A stretch of DNA of 64,000 nucleotides. Origin: Podocnemis expansa (taxonomy: Eukaryota; Chordata; Testudines; Podocnemididae). Below the pieces are notes generated by a model. The model worked only from the letters and a program-made list of their open reading frames with translations. It did not search any database and was not told where the DNA came from. Below, in pieces: positions 51,901-60,253 of this stretch; the stretch's first letter is position 1; each line of letters starts with the position of its first letter. The position numbers and the translations under genes are program-made. The DNA lies in contig ML682028.1 in NCBI GenBank assembly GCA_007922195.1, forward strand, positions 18,038,148 through 18,102,147. Direction: 5' to 3'.

Positions 51901-52339
51901 ATGGTAGAATTCCAGGAGTGGGAGGGAGGCAAAAATCAGAGCGGCTCAGTGCTTTGTCCACCGACCCCATCGCTGACTTTCACATGGCAAAGGGAGTTTG
52001 CTTTGACTACACTGGACCAATGAACACAGCAATCACCTGAGCGCCAGGCAAGTGCTGTGATGGCAGGAAGCCATTAAAAGGCTTAAGAAATATATAGCTT
52101 TTGAGTCGCAGATAACAAATGCTGCAGGAAACTCAGGAAACAGATGTGAGCGTCTAATGCTGACATTCGAGTGATGACAGAAGCATTCTGGAATAGTTCA
52201 TATGTCAGTGAAATACCCCAGCAGCACCTGTTCTCAGTCCCAGTGGCGCTACTCTAAAGACCCCTTGGACTAGGGATATTACCCAAGGCAAGAAAATAAC
52301 ACCCAGTGTAGGGAGATAGCTGCAGGCACAATAAAAAAG
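49000..52339. other. No gene recognised (49000-52339)
   Basis: A CCCCAGG/CCCTG-rich block at 49550-49830 is followed by ordinary sequence. Short ATAAATAAAT run at 51076-51088. Nothing else recognised. Confidence 0.5.
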
Positions 52340-52494
52340 CAACGAGGAGTTGTGTGGCACTTTAAGACTAACAGATTTATTTTTTGCATGAGCTGTTAGT
52401 CTTAAATAATACATCTGTTAGTCTTAAAGTGCCACACAACTCCTTGTTGCTTTTTTACTGGACTAGACTAACACGGCTATCCCTTTTGAAATTG
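52340..52494 (-). mobile_element. Foldback MITE with an exact 12-bp target duplication
   Basis: Inverted arms (CAACGAGGAGTTGTGTGGCAC at left, its complement ending near 52458) surround a short centre. The head TAGTCTAG...ends CCCTTTTGAAATTG at the right. The 12-mer ACAATAAAAAAG is present at 52328-52339 and 52495-52506, directly flanking. Same family, boundaries and orientation as 48831-48999. The arms share compensated differences (GAGTTGTGTGG on both sides). Confidence 0.85.
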
Positions 52495-52557
52495 ACAATA
52501 AAAAAGGAAAAAGCACCCAGCTGCTTCAGTGGGACCAGAAGAAACAGCTCCTTCAAA

Positions 52558-52716
52558 TTCCACAGGGGTAGCTGTGTTAGTCTAGTTCAGCAAAAGAAAC
52601 AAGGAGTCCTGTGGCACTTTTAAAGACTAATAAATCTATTTATTACATGAGCTTTCGAGGGCACAATTGTGTGCATAATAAATGTGTTAGCCTTCAAAAA
52701 GAGCCACTGGATTCCT
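52558..52716 (+). mobile_element. Foldback MITE with an exact 12-bp target duplication, head-to-head with its neighbour
   Basis: The head TTCCACAGGGGTAGCTGTG is at the left, followed by GTTAGTCTAGTTCAGCAAAAG, then arm AAGGAGTCCTGTGGCAC and a more decayed opposite arm ending GCCACTGGATTCCT. AGCTCCTTCAAA is repeated exactly at 52546-52557 and 52717-52728. Orientation is opposite to the copy ending at 52494. Only 63 bp, including one target duplicate of each element, separates the two heads. Confidence 0.83.
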
Positions 52717-52728
52717 AGCTCCTTCAAA

Positions 52729-53712
52729 ACTAGAGGGATGAAAAGGAGTCCGCATTGCTTTGAGGAAGAGCTTGCTTTGCACAGCCCAACTCTGTCACCT
52801 AAGTTCACATAGCTCAACCAAAGCTGGGATTTAAAAAGGAAAGCCCTAAACTCATCTGTCTCCTCCTCATTCACTGGTGAGTTCCACAAGCAGCTACTAA
52901 TACATTCGAGCACCCACGTGTCTCCTCATACCCTTACAGCTGTAGGTATGGCATATGCTCAGCTGGGTCTCTGGCTTTGGGAGCCAACCCTGGGTTTCAG
53001 TGAAATCAACAAGAGGCTTGCTGTTGGATTTAACAGGACAGACCTACATCTCATGAAATCTCAACTTCAGCAGTGAAATCCCAAGTTATCACCTCCACTG
53101 AGTTAACAGATTGAGCCGGGATCCTCTTCTTTCTCCATCACTCATCCACCCCCAGTCATGGATCACACCTCACAAAGCGGCTGAAGAGCACAGATTCTGG
53201 TCGTGCCCTGGCAATCAGAAGGTAACTCCTGAAGAAATAATCTACATCGATAAAAGGTCAATCCGTCTTGCACTGATGTAGGAAGGGAGCTAGGGAAAAA
53301 CTGAAAAGAGTGACTTATGTAGGATTCTTGTCTCTGGCGCTAATCAAATTCTCACACATGTCTTGGAATTCTCCAGGCAGGCCCTGTGCTCTGAATCTCT
53401 GACTCGTTCAGACGTCACCCAGCAAGTCCGAAGGGAAAGACTTGTGAATTTGGCAGCTCAACAGCTTGAAGAAGCAGCATCCTTTTGCCTCAGATACTGA
53501 GAGAATGAACTGTGAATGCTGTGCCTGGGCTCCAAACGAGACCATCAGAAAATCATATCTTTAACCAGCCAGGGGGAGAGAATTAAAAAGGAGTCCAGTG
53601 TCAGAAAGACTGTGGTACATTTTTGAAAACAACACCGGTGCTTCCTAGTCCTACACCTTCTGGCTAAGAACAAAATCAACCAGTGAGTTTGGGTGCCTTC
53701 GTTTTTGGGGCT
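52729..53712. other. No gene recognised (52729-53712)
   Basis: Ordinary AT/GC-balanced sequence. No exon or repeat recognised. Confidence 0.5.
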
Positions 53713-54063
53713 GGAACTAACATTTTTGTTCAAACTAAAAAAGCGCGGCTAGTTTGAACTAAAAGGTAGTTTGAACTAAAAAAACATGGTTAGTTTGAAC
53801 TAACTGTCAGGTCGAACTTATTTAGTTCGAACTAGCATCACTACACTGCACTGGCTTGAACTAAATTGCTAAATGAGTTTGAACTAAACAGTTAGTTCGG
53901 ACTAACCCGCATAACTAACTACCGGTAGTTCAAACTAAGCTTTGCTTGGTTCAAACTAAAAAGTGTTTTAGTTCGAACTAGGCAAAGGCTAGTGTAGACA
54001 GGGCTCAAATTAGTCCGCATTAAGCCTCCTTAATCCGGACTAATTTGCTAGTGCAGACACAGC
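53713..54063. mobile_element. AT-rich element packed with about 11 TTYRAACTA motifs
   Basis: About 11 copies of (G)TTYRAACTAA or its complement (for example GTTTGAACTAA, GTTCGAACTA, GTTCAAACTAA) in both orientations lie between 53725 and 53982. They are followed by CTAGTGTAGACAGGGC, a stem-like AATTAGTCCGCATTAAG...CTTAATCCGGACTAATT, and CTAGTGCAGACACAGCC. Repeated motifs of this density resemble transposase-binding subterminal repeats of non-autonomous DNA transposons. The CTAGTGYAGAC segments look like element termini, but no left terminus is recognisable. No reading frame. Confidence 0.6.
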
Positions 54064-54064
54064 C

Positions 54065-54145
54065 ATAAAGACTAACAAGGCATAAGCATTTGTGGGTAAG
54101 CTGGGTTGTACCCACAAAAGCTTATCCCTTAATAAATTGGCTAGT
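54065..54145. mobile_element. Short foldback MITE remnant
   Basis: AAAGACTAACAAGGCATAAGC, then a small stem (TTGTGGGTA...TACCCACAA), then AAGCTTATCCCTTAATAAATTGG. This is the centre of a foldback-type hairpin with both outer ends lost. It abuts the TTYGAACTA-rich element that ends at about 54063. Confidence 0.6.
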
Positions 54146-55329
54146 TTTCATAAGTGCAAAACCAAACAGAAAGCCAAATAAGGGAAGAACTCAGATTTCC
54201 TGACTCCCTGCCCTGTTCTTTAACTAGAACACAGGAGGCATTTCTTTAGTAATGACTATCATCAAAAATTCAAATAGGATTCCATTCCAGCTGATGGAAA
54301 AATCGTTTCCAGGTAGGCGAATGCATAATTTCCAAAGCCACCTGACCCTGCTGTACTTAGCAGCTCACCATCTGCTCTTTAGGAGTCGTCCCTGTTCTGG
54401 GTGCAGGCTGCCCAAAGAGCAACCCCTGGATGACCAAGGTAAAAGTGACTCTCATTTGACTGGACCCACTGTGACTCCGTTAGTTGCTGCTGCCCCTCTG
54501 AAAGGAGGATGGGCTCACGGATGAGAATGAAATAGTTGTCATTCCCCATAGCAGCATGAGGGCAGGCACCTTTTAAAATGGATAACGCCAACAGTTTCTC
54601 CTATTCCTGCACAGCTGACTTGCAAAGAATAAAGGCTCGTTCCCAGAAGGGAAAAGCAAATCATCTTAGGAACACTCCCCCACCCCCACCCCGTCCTCTC
54701 CTCCGCCCCACACCCAAAAGAGAGTCTGGACAGTTTTCCATCTGTTGCAAGGACTTGAGTTCCTCTTAAGAGAAACTGTTTTTTGATTGAGCTTCTTAGA
54801 GAAACAAGATAACTGGATAACTTTCCTCTGACTCTGAGGCTCCTATCTCCTGGCTGGCAGAATATCCCACGGGGCTCATCTGCTGCGAGCAGGCCTGTTC
54901 TGTTAAAACTTGTCGGGCTGGAGCAAGGGAAGACAACAGCCTTTCTGACCTGCCAGATGGCAGCTGTGATTATCCCCTACTGGGAAGGGTACAAGGGCAG
55001 GATTTCCCCACTCTGGCAGACTCAAGTCCAAGCCACCCCCCGCCCCTCCACAGGCTGGACGCTAAAGTGGCAGGCACAGATGTTTGCTTTTTTAACAGGC
55101 CGCTCTTGGCTGGCCAGTGGCCACAGCTCCTCTGGAGCAACTCCATTTTTTAGCTGGAAGGTCGGTGACCTCAACACGGTTTGCTAGAAAGCACCCAGCT
55201 TAGCGTTTGACCCCTGAATCAGACACAACGTAAGAAGCGTGGACAACTACCCCGTGGTCAGACCAAGTCCACAGAAGTCAGCTTCCCCCCCTCTGAGGGA
55301 AATCAACAGAGAAAGATGTGCACGGAGGG
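54146..55329 (-). other. Proximal intron 1 of the CxxC/FPFL gene
   Basis: Lies directly after the splice donor on the gene strand. No repeat recognised. A C-rich tract occurs at 54676-54716. Confidence 0.6.
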
Positions 55330-55336
55330 CCTTACC
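55330..55336 (-). other. Splice donor ending the first coding exon
   Basis: On the minus strand the exon ends ...CCGAAG and the intron begins GTAAGG, an almost ideal donor. The upstream length is exactly 555 codons, so the intron is phase 0. The codons beyond it (ten residues, then a stop) do not resemble the module repeats, which supports splicing here. An isoform ending within the intron cannot be excluded. Confidence 0.8.
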
Positions 55337-57000
55337 TTCGGGAGGCCGGTTGGGGGTGCCACAGCCAGAAAGTCTGGGGGTGTCACGCTTTTGCCAGCCA
55401 GCACCACTCCCCCACATTCTGCACACGCGCCAATAGTCAGTCGTTTGCCATCATCCACCAGTAAGCTGTTGGCCACACGGAGGGTGTACAGAAAGACCGG
55501 CAGCCGGGCAACTTGCACTGCTTTTAATCCAAGGCATCGCTTCTTCTCCTGCCGGCAGAAGAAGCAGACGAAGGTCTCCACTTTGTACTGCCTGGACCAG
55601 GCGCTGCTGGGATGGTGGGAATTCCGGCCTTCGTGCTGCAGCCACTGGCCCAGGAGGTCGTGGTAACAGAGCACGCAGGTGGCCACCAGGCCAGTGGAGT
55701 CTGGTGGCCTGGCCCGGGGAGCAGGGGGATAGACGGTGAGGAAGGGGAAGAAGGGGTCCTTCTCCCCAAAGCGCCCCGGCGGGTTGACGCTGAGCTGATA
55801 CTCTTTGCCAGCTGCCAGCTCAGCCCCACAGATGTAACAGACGGAGGCCGGGCCCGAGGCGGCCGGAGGGTTCACGGCCGCGCTGCCGGCCTCCCCGGCG
55901 GCGAAGACCTGGTGGTACCTCGCCAGGAAGCTCTGCACCGACGTGATGAGCTCCTCGTCGCGGCAGGCCCGGTACATGGCCCACAGGTCCTGCAGCACCC
56001 TGTAGCACTTTCCGCAGCTGCGCACCTCCCCGTGCTTGTCGAGCCCCTTGGCGCCGGGAGGGCAAGGCAGGCGGCTGAGGAAGGGGAAGTGCACGGTGCT
56101 TTTTGAGTTGCCGTTGGCGATCTTGGCCGAGACCGGCCTGGCCTCCCGGCCGCAGTCCTCCCCGCACAGGTAGCAGGCTTCCCGCGACGGTGGCGGTGGC
56201 GCCGCCTCCTCCTCCTTCCGGGCCCCGCCGGCTTCGGCCAGGGGCACCACGTAGAGCCGCTGCAGCACGGGCACGCCGGCCAGCTCGAAGCCGCGCCACT
56301 GCCGCATGAGCGAGGCGAAGCAGCCGGAGCAGGCCAGGGTGCTGCCCCCGGGACTGATAGGCCGGGCGCCGGGCGGCGGGCCGCGCAGCCACAAGAAGGG
56401 AAAGAAGGGTGCCGGCGAGCCGCCCCGCTCCTGCTTCTGCACCCGGATGGCGTGCCGCCCGGCGGGCGCCAGCGGGCCGCCGCAGACGTAGCAGGCGCCC
56501 TGGGCGCTCTCTTCCGACGGGGGCTCCGGCTCCGGCTCGGAGAGCCCCTCGGCCTCCGACGGCGAGCTGGCCTCGTCCTCCTGGCCGCCCCACTCGCCGG
56601 GGCCCCTGCGCTGCCCGCCCGCTGGCCCCTGGCACTGGTGGGGCCGCTTGAGCCAGTACATGCGCTTCTCCAGCGGCGTGCGGCTGCGCTCGAAGGCGGC
56701 CCACTGCTCGCCCAGGAAGCAGCGGCAGACGGCGCAGACCAGCGCGCAGCCCTCGGGGCTGAGCGGGCGGGCGCCGGGCGCCGGCTCCTGGTGCTGCAGG
56801 AAGGGGAAGAAGGGCTGGCCCTCCCGGGGCTGCCTCACCTGCAGCCGCCGCTCCTTGCCCGGCCCGATGCCGCCGCCGCAGACGAAGCAGCAGAGCGCGG
56901 CGGGGCTGGGGGCGCGGGCGGCCAGCGCAGCCATCAGCCGGCGCTTGCGGGACGGCGGCGCCTCGGGCTCCGGCTCCGGCGCGCCGGGGCGGGCGCTCAT
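55336..57000 (-). CDS. First coding exon of an unnamed multi-module CxxC/FPFL protein (putative zinc-binding), partial gene
   Basis: Seen: 555 codons from ATG at 57000 to a phase-0 splice donor after an AAG codon at 55336. If the donor is ignored the frame adds ten residues and stops at 55303, which looks like intron. Four modules share CxxC, then (F/H)FPFL, then CxxC followed by L-x2-(Q/L)-W: C38/C41, FFPFL 64-68, C89/C92, W100; C170/C173, FFPFL 199-203, C224/C227, W235; C276/C279, HFPFL 304-308, C329/C332, W340; C388/C391, FFPFL 417-421, C442/C445, W453. A fifth module (C479/C482, C526/C529) has lost FPFL. A basic patch (SRKRR, 17-21) and an acidic, Pro/Ser-rich linker (about 134-168) are present. 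No signal peptide or membrane segment is seen. The start has G at -3. No in-frame stop lies just upstream, and Met23 is an alternative. Inferred: each module is a treble-clef/ZAD-like zinc unit, so the role is probably nuclear or scaffolding. I do not recognise the family and claim no function. Later exons should lie at lower coordinates. Confidence 0.88.
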
Positions 57001-57340
57001 GCCGCGGGGCCGCCGCTGAGTCTCCCCCGCCGCCGCGCCCGCCCCATCGGTCCCCCGCCGGCCCCGGGGCAGAGCCTGGCGGCGGCGGCGGCGGCTCGGC
57101 GCAGCTGGGCGGATTTGCGCTGCTCCAGGCGGGGCCGGGCAGGAGGCAGCGGCGGGGTTTGCATCGCTGCCGAGCCCCGGCCCCTCTGGGCTGGGCGAGC
57201 GGCTGGCGGCTTCCGAAAAAAAAAAAAAGCAAAGCTTCAGCTCTCACCCCTCGGCTTTGCTGACCAGCCGCTCCCGCCCCGGCCCAGGCGGGGGTCAGGC
57301 CGCCCTAGGCTTCACCCTGCCGGCCTCCGGGCGGACGTCT
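57001..57340 (-). promoter_or_regulatory. CpG-island promoter and 5' leader of the CxxC/FPFL gene
   Basis: A very CpG-dense stretch runs from inside the exon (about 55830) to about 57340, in contrast with the CpG-poor rest of the window. Upstream of the ATG there are several GC boxes (CCCGCCCC near 57043, GGCGGGGCC near 57129, CCCGCCCCGG near 57275). No TATA or CCAAT box is evident, typical of dispersed housekeeping or developmental promoters. A run of 13 A (57216-57228, T on the gene strand) sits inside the island. The transcription start cannot be placed from sequence alone. Confidence 0.7.
57078..57095. repeat. (GGC)6 trinucleotide repeat in the promoter/5' leader
   Basis: Six uninterrupted GGC units lie 78-95 bp upstream of the predicted ATG, within the CpG island. 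On the gene strand they read GCC. If transcribed they lie in the 5' leader and could form a stable structure. Confidence 0.85.
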
Positions 57341-57440
57341 GCCCCCGGCACCCCGCCTCAGTTTCCCAGCTCTGCCGGAGCCCCCCGGTTTCAGCTAGTA
57401 AGGGGGTTGTACCGATGTAGTCAACAGCCCCCTAATTTCA

Positions 57441-58600
57441 AGTCCTGGGGAGACGACGGGTCTCGACCCTCTACGGCAGGGGTCTAAAACCACCACGAGG
57501 GCCACGGGAGGACAAGTATGTTAGCCCAAGGGCCGCGCCACTGAAACCAATTTAGTGAACACCCCAATCCCCCCCCCCCCCAAGTCCTGGGGAGACAACT
57601 GGGCCTAACTGTCTACATCAGCAGTCTCAAACTTAAATCACCATAAGGGCCACATGAGGATATTAGCCCGAGAGCCACACCACTGAAACCAATTTAGTGA
57701 ACACCCCCATACCCCCCCCATCCAAGTCTTGGGGAGACTACTGGGCCCAACCATCTACAGCAGGGTCTCAAACAATTCACCATGAGGGCCGCCTGAGGAC
57801 AAGTTTCTTAGCCCAACAGCCACACCACTGAAACCAATTTAGTGAACACCCCCACCACCCTCCCCACTTTCAAGTCCCAGGGAGACAACTGGGCCTGACC
57901 ATCTATGTCAGGGGGTCTCACATCACCACAAGGGCCACATGAAGACAAGTATGTTAGCCCAAGAGCCACACCACTGAAACCAATTTAGGCAACACCCCCA
58001 TACCCCCCCAACTTCACATCCTGGGGAGACTACTGGGCCTGACCATCTACATCAGGGTCTCAAACTCAAATCATGAGGGCCACGTGAGGACAAGTTTCTT
58101 AGCCCAAGGGCCACACCACTGAAACCAATTTAGTGAACACCCGCTATGCCCCCCCCAACCTCAAGTCTTGAGGAGACTACTGGGCCCAACCATCTACGTC
58201 AGGGGTCTCAAACAAATCGCCATGAGGGCTGCCTGAGGACAAGTATCTTAGCCCAAGGGCCACACCACTGAAACCAATTTAGTGAACACCCCCACCACCC
58301 TCCCCACTTTCAAGTCCCAGGGAGACGATTGGGCCTGACCATCTAGTCAGGGGGTCTCAAATCACCACAAGGGCCACATGAAGACAAGTATGTTAGCCCG
58401 AAAGCCACACCACTGAAACCAATTTAGTGAACACCCCCATGCCCCCCCCCCACTTTCAAGTCCTGGGGAGAATACTGGGCCTGACCATCTATGGCAAGGA
58501 TCTCAAACTCAAATCACCACGAGGGCCACATAAGAACAAGTATCTTAGCCCAAGGGCCGCACCACAGAAACCTTTTCATACAATGATATTGCAAACACTG
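57441..58600 (+). repeat. Tandem array of eight ~141-149 bp units with a ~440 bp higher-order repeat
   Basis: Units anchored on AGTCCTGGGGAGAC start at 57441, 57583, 57724, 57873, 58017, 58164, 58313 and 58459. Each holds host-like DNA (CTGGGGAGAC...CCATCTAC), then a hAT 5' terminus (CAGGGGTCTCAAAC), then about 80 bp of element to CACTGAAACC, where it jumps to AATTTAGTGAACACC and a C-run. Units 3, 4 and 5 match units 6, 7 and 8 pairwise better than their neighbours. For example, units 4 and 7 share AGTCCCAGGGAGAC and GGGGGTCTCA, and units 3 and 6 share TGGGCCCAACCATCTAC. This gives a three-unit higher-order period of about 440 bp. The last unit continues into the element interior (GAAACCTTTTCATAC). 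Confidence 0.88.
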
Positions 58601-58681
58601 GTAAAATAGTGTATCTGCAGACTGCAAGAAATAGCTTTAGGGGCCACATGCGGCCCACGGGCCAAGTGTTTGAGACCCCTG
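57477..58681 (+). mobile_element. Non-autonomous hAT element whose 5' part has been tandemly amplified
   Basis: The left end begins CAGGGGTCTAAAAC (consensus in later units CAGGGGTCTCAAAC). The right end at 58668-58681 is GTTTGAGACCCCTG, its inverted repeat. The 8 bp after the right end (58682-58689) are ATCTACGT. The same 8 bp directly precede the internal CAGGGG end at 58200, and a decayed version (CTCTACGG) precedes the leftmost copy. An 8-bp target duplication and these termini are typical of hAT elements. There is no transposase reading frame. A simple copy of the same element is at 59089-59290. Confidence 0.8.
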
Positions 58682-58684
58682 ATC

Positions 58685-58870
58685 TACGTGAACTAGGTGG
58701 TCACCTAGGGCGCCAGGTTTTTAAAGGGAACCAAAGCAGATGGAACCAAGTTTTTTAAAATCAATTAAAAAAAATACATCATCATTTTTCTCTATATTGA
58801 ATGTGGGTGGGGGGGCACCAACCATAGTTCACCAAGGGTGCCAGAAACCTTTGGGCCAGCTCTGCTTCTG
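58685..58870. repeat. CACCTAGGGCGCC-type interspersed repeat fragment
   Basis: AACTAGGTGGTCACCTAGGGCGCCAGG and later AGTTCACCAAGGGTGCCAGAAACCTTTGGGCCAGCTCTGC share wording with 22009-22210 (GGCGGTCACCTAGGGAGCC...GGCCTAGGGCACCAAAAAAACC). Class unknown. The hAT element ending at 58681 lies immediately beside it. Confidence 0.4.
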
Positions 58871-59088
58871 CCACCCCCAGTTAGGAAGGTCTCCAGTAAA
58901 GCAGAGAAAAGCCTGGGCATTGTGCAGAGCCGCTTTTGTGGGTCCTTCATGACCCAGCCCCATCCATTGGTGTGAACTCTTGGCACAGTTTCCTCTGAGT
59001 CACTGCCGACAACAGCATGTCCGGGGTGCTGTGCGGCTCTAGGAACAATCCTGCAGTGACCCACCAGCTGCCTGGGGTTACTATGAGG

Positions 59089-59290
59089 CAGGTGTCTCCA
59101 ACTCAAATCACCATGAGGACCACATGAGGACTAGTACAAGGCTGCATGACAACTACTATGTTAGCCTGAGGGCCACACCACTGAAACCTTTTCATACAAC
59201 AAATATCAGTAACAATAGCATCGTTGCAGACCACAGGAAATAGCTTTAGGGACCCCACGTGGCCCATGGGCAAAGGGTTTGAGACCCCTG
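59089..59290 (+). mobile_element. Simple copy of the same non-autonomous hAT element
   Basis: The left end is CAGGTGTCTCCAAC and the right end GTTTGAGACCCCTG. The interior matches the last part of the array at 57477-58681: AGGGCCACACCACTGAAACC followed directly by TTTTCATACAA, and AATAGCTTTAGGG near the 3' end. Flanking octamers CTATGAGG and CTATAGGG agree at six of eight positions, a decayed target duplication. This copy shows the unamplified arrangement and so identifies what was inserted by duplication in the other. Confidence 0.78.
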
Positions 59291-60230
59291 CTATAGGGCC
59301 TAGGACACGGCATAAGAAGACACCTCCACCTTGCTCTTCTACAGTGCTTTCCATCAAGCATTAACCCTATGTCCTGACCCGCTACAAGCTCTGGTTACTA
59401 GCCTCACTACTGAATATGCACCTGCAGGTGCAATCAGATACACTCTTTCCTCTCCCGTTTCATCCTAACATGCAGTCTACTGTTTTTATACGCTGTTCAA
59501 CAGCAGCTGTGATCCAAGCCAGAGCTAGCTGCACTGCAGTGATGCATGCCTGGCCTGGCCCATCTGCTGGGATGCTGTGAGGTTTAATACTTGCAAGGCA
59601 CCTTGGTGCCACTGGCTAACAGACTCTGCAGCAATGCAAATTGTTACGGTCATAGACAAGCACAGTCGGCCTTAGCGAACTACTCAGTAACTAACAAATG
59701 ATGCGGAAACCTCATGGATGCTTCCAGGTTGTCACTGAAGAAGGAGGCTAGGGAGGAGACTGGCTTCTAAGAGCTACTGCTTTCTGTTTCACACCACACA
59801 GAAAAGTCTACAAGATGCAGAGCACCCTGCACTTACGTTGAAGTCAACGGTAAAGAAGGGGGCTCATCACTTTGCAAAGACAGGACATGATGGAAGTAGC
59901 AGGATCAGGCCCCAAATACGTAAAGCGATACCGGTAATCGTGATGGGACACAGCGTAGGGATGAGTGCTGGGGCCTGCAGTGAAGCATTATACGAAGGCC
60001 TGGAGATGTAGATCAGACAGGCCACATTTTGTGAAGAATGACTGAGCACGGACCAGCTAAAGGTGTGCAGGGTCCGTATAGGTTCTTTTAGGGCTTCAGT
60101 GCTCTGTCTCTGCACCTCCAGATTCTGACAAGAGACAGGGGGCTAAGAAGCAGCTTTGAAAGACAGTCTGTTTGACAACTGGCCTGGTGCTTGTGGATCA
60201 TTTGATAATTTAAAGACCCCAGCTTGTCTC

Positions 60231-60253
60231 TTTTTTTTTTTTTTTTTTTTTTT
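60231..60253 (+). repeat. T23 homopolymer
   Basis: Twenty-three consecutive T. On the minus strand this is a poly-A that could mark an old retroposon end, but no body is recognised. Confidence 0.9.

Noticed and set aside
55820..57247. 475-codon minus-strand open frame overlapping the gene in another frame
   Set aside because: It is Arg/Ala/Gly/Pro-rich, as expected from a shifted frame of CpG-island DNA. The 555-codon frame has the ordered cysteine modules and the phase-consistent donor.
56452..57420. 322-codon plus-strand open frame through the CpG island
   Set aside because: Antisense shadow of the real exon. Low-complexity Arg/Ala/Leu composition, no motif.
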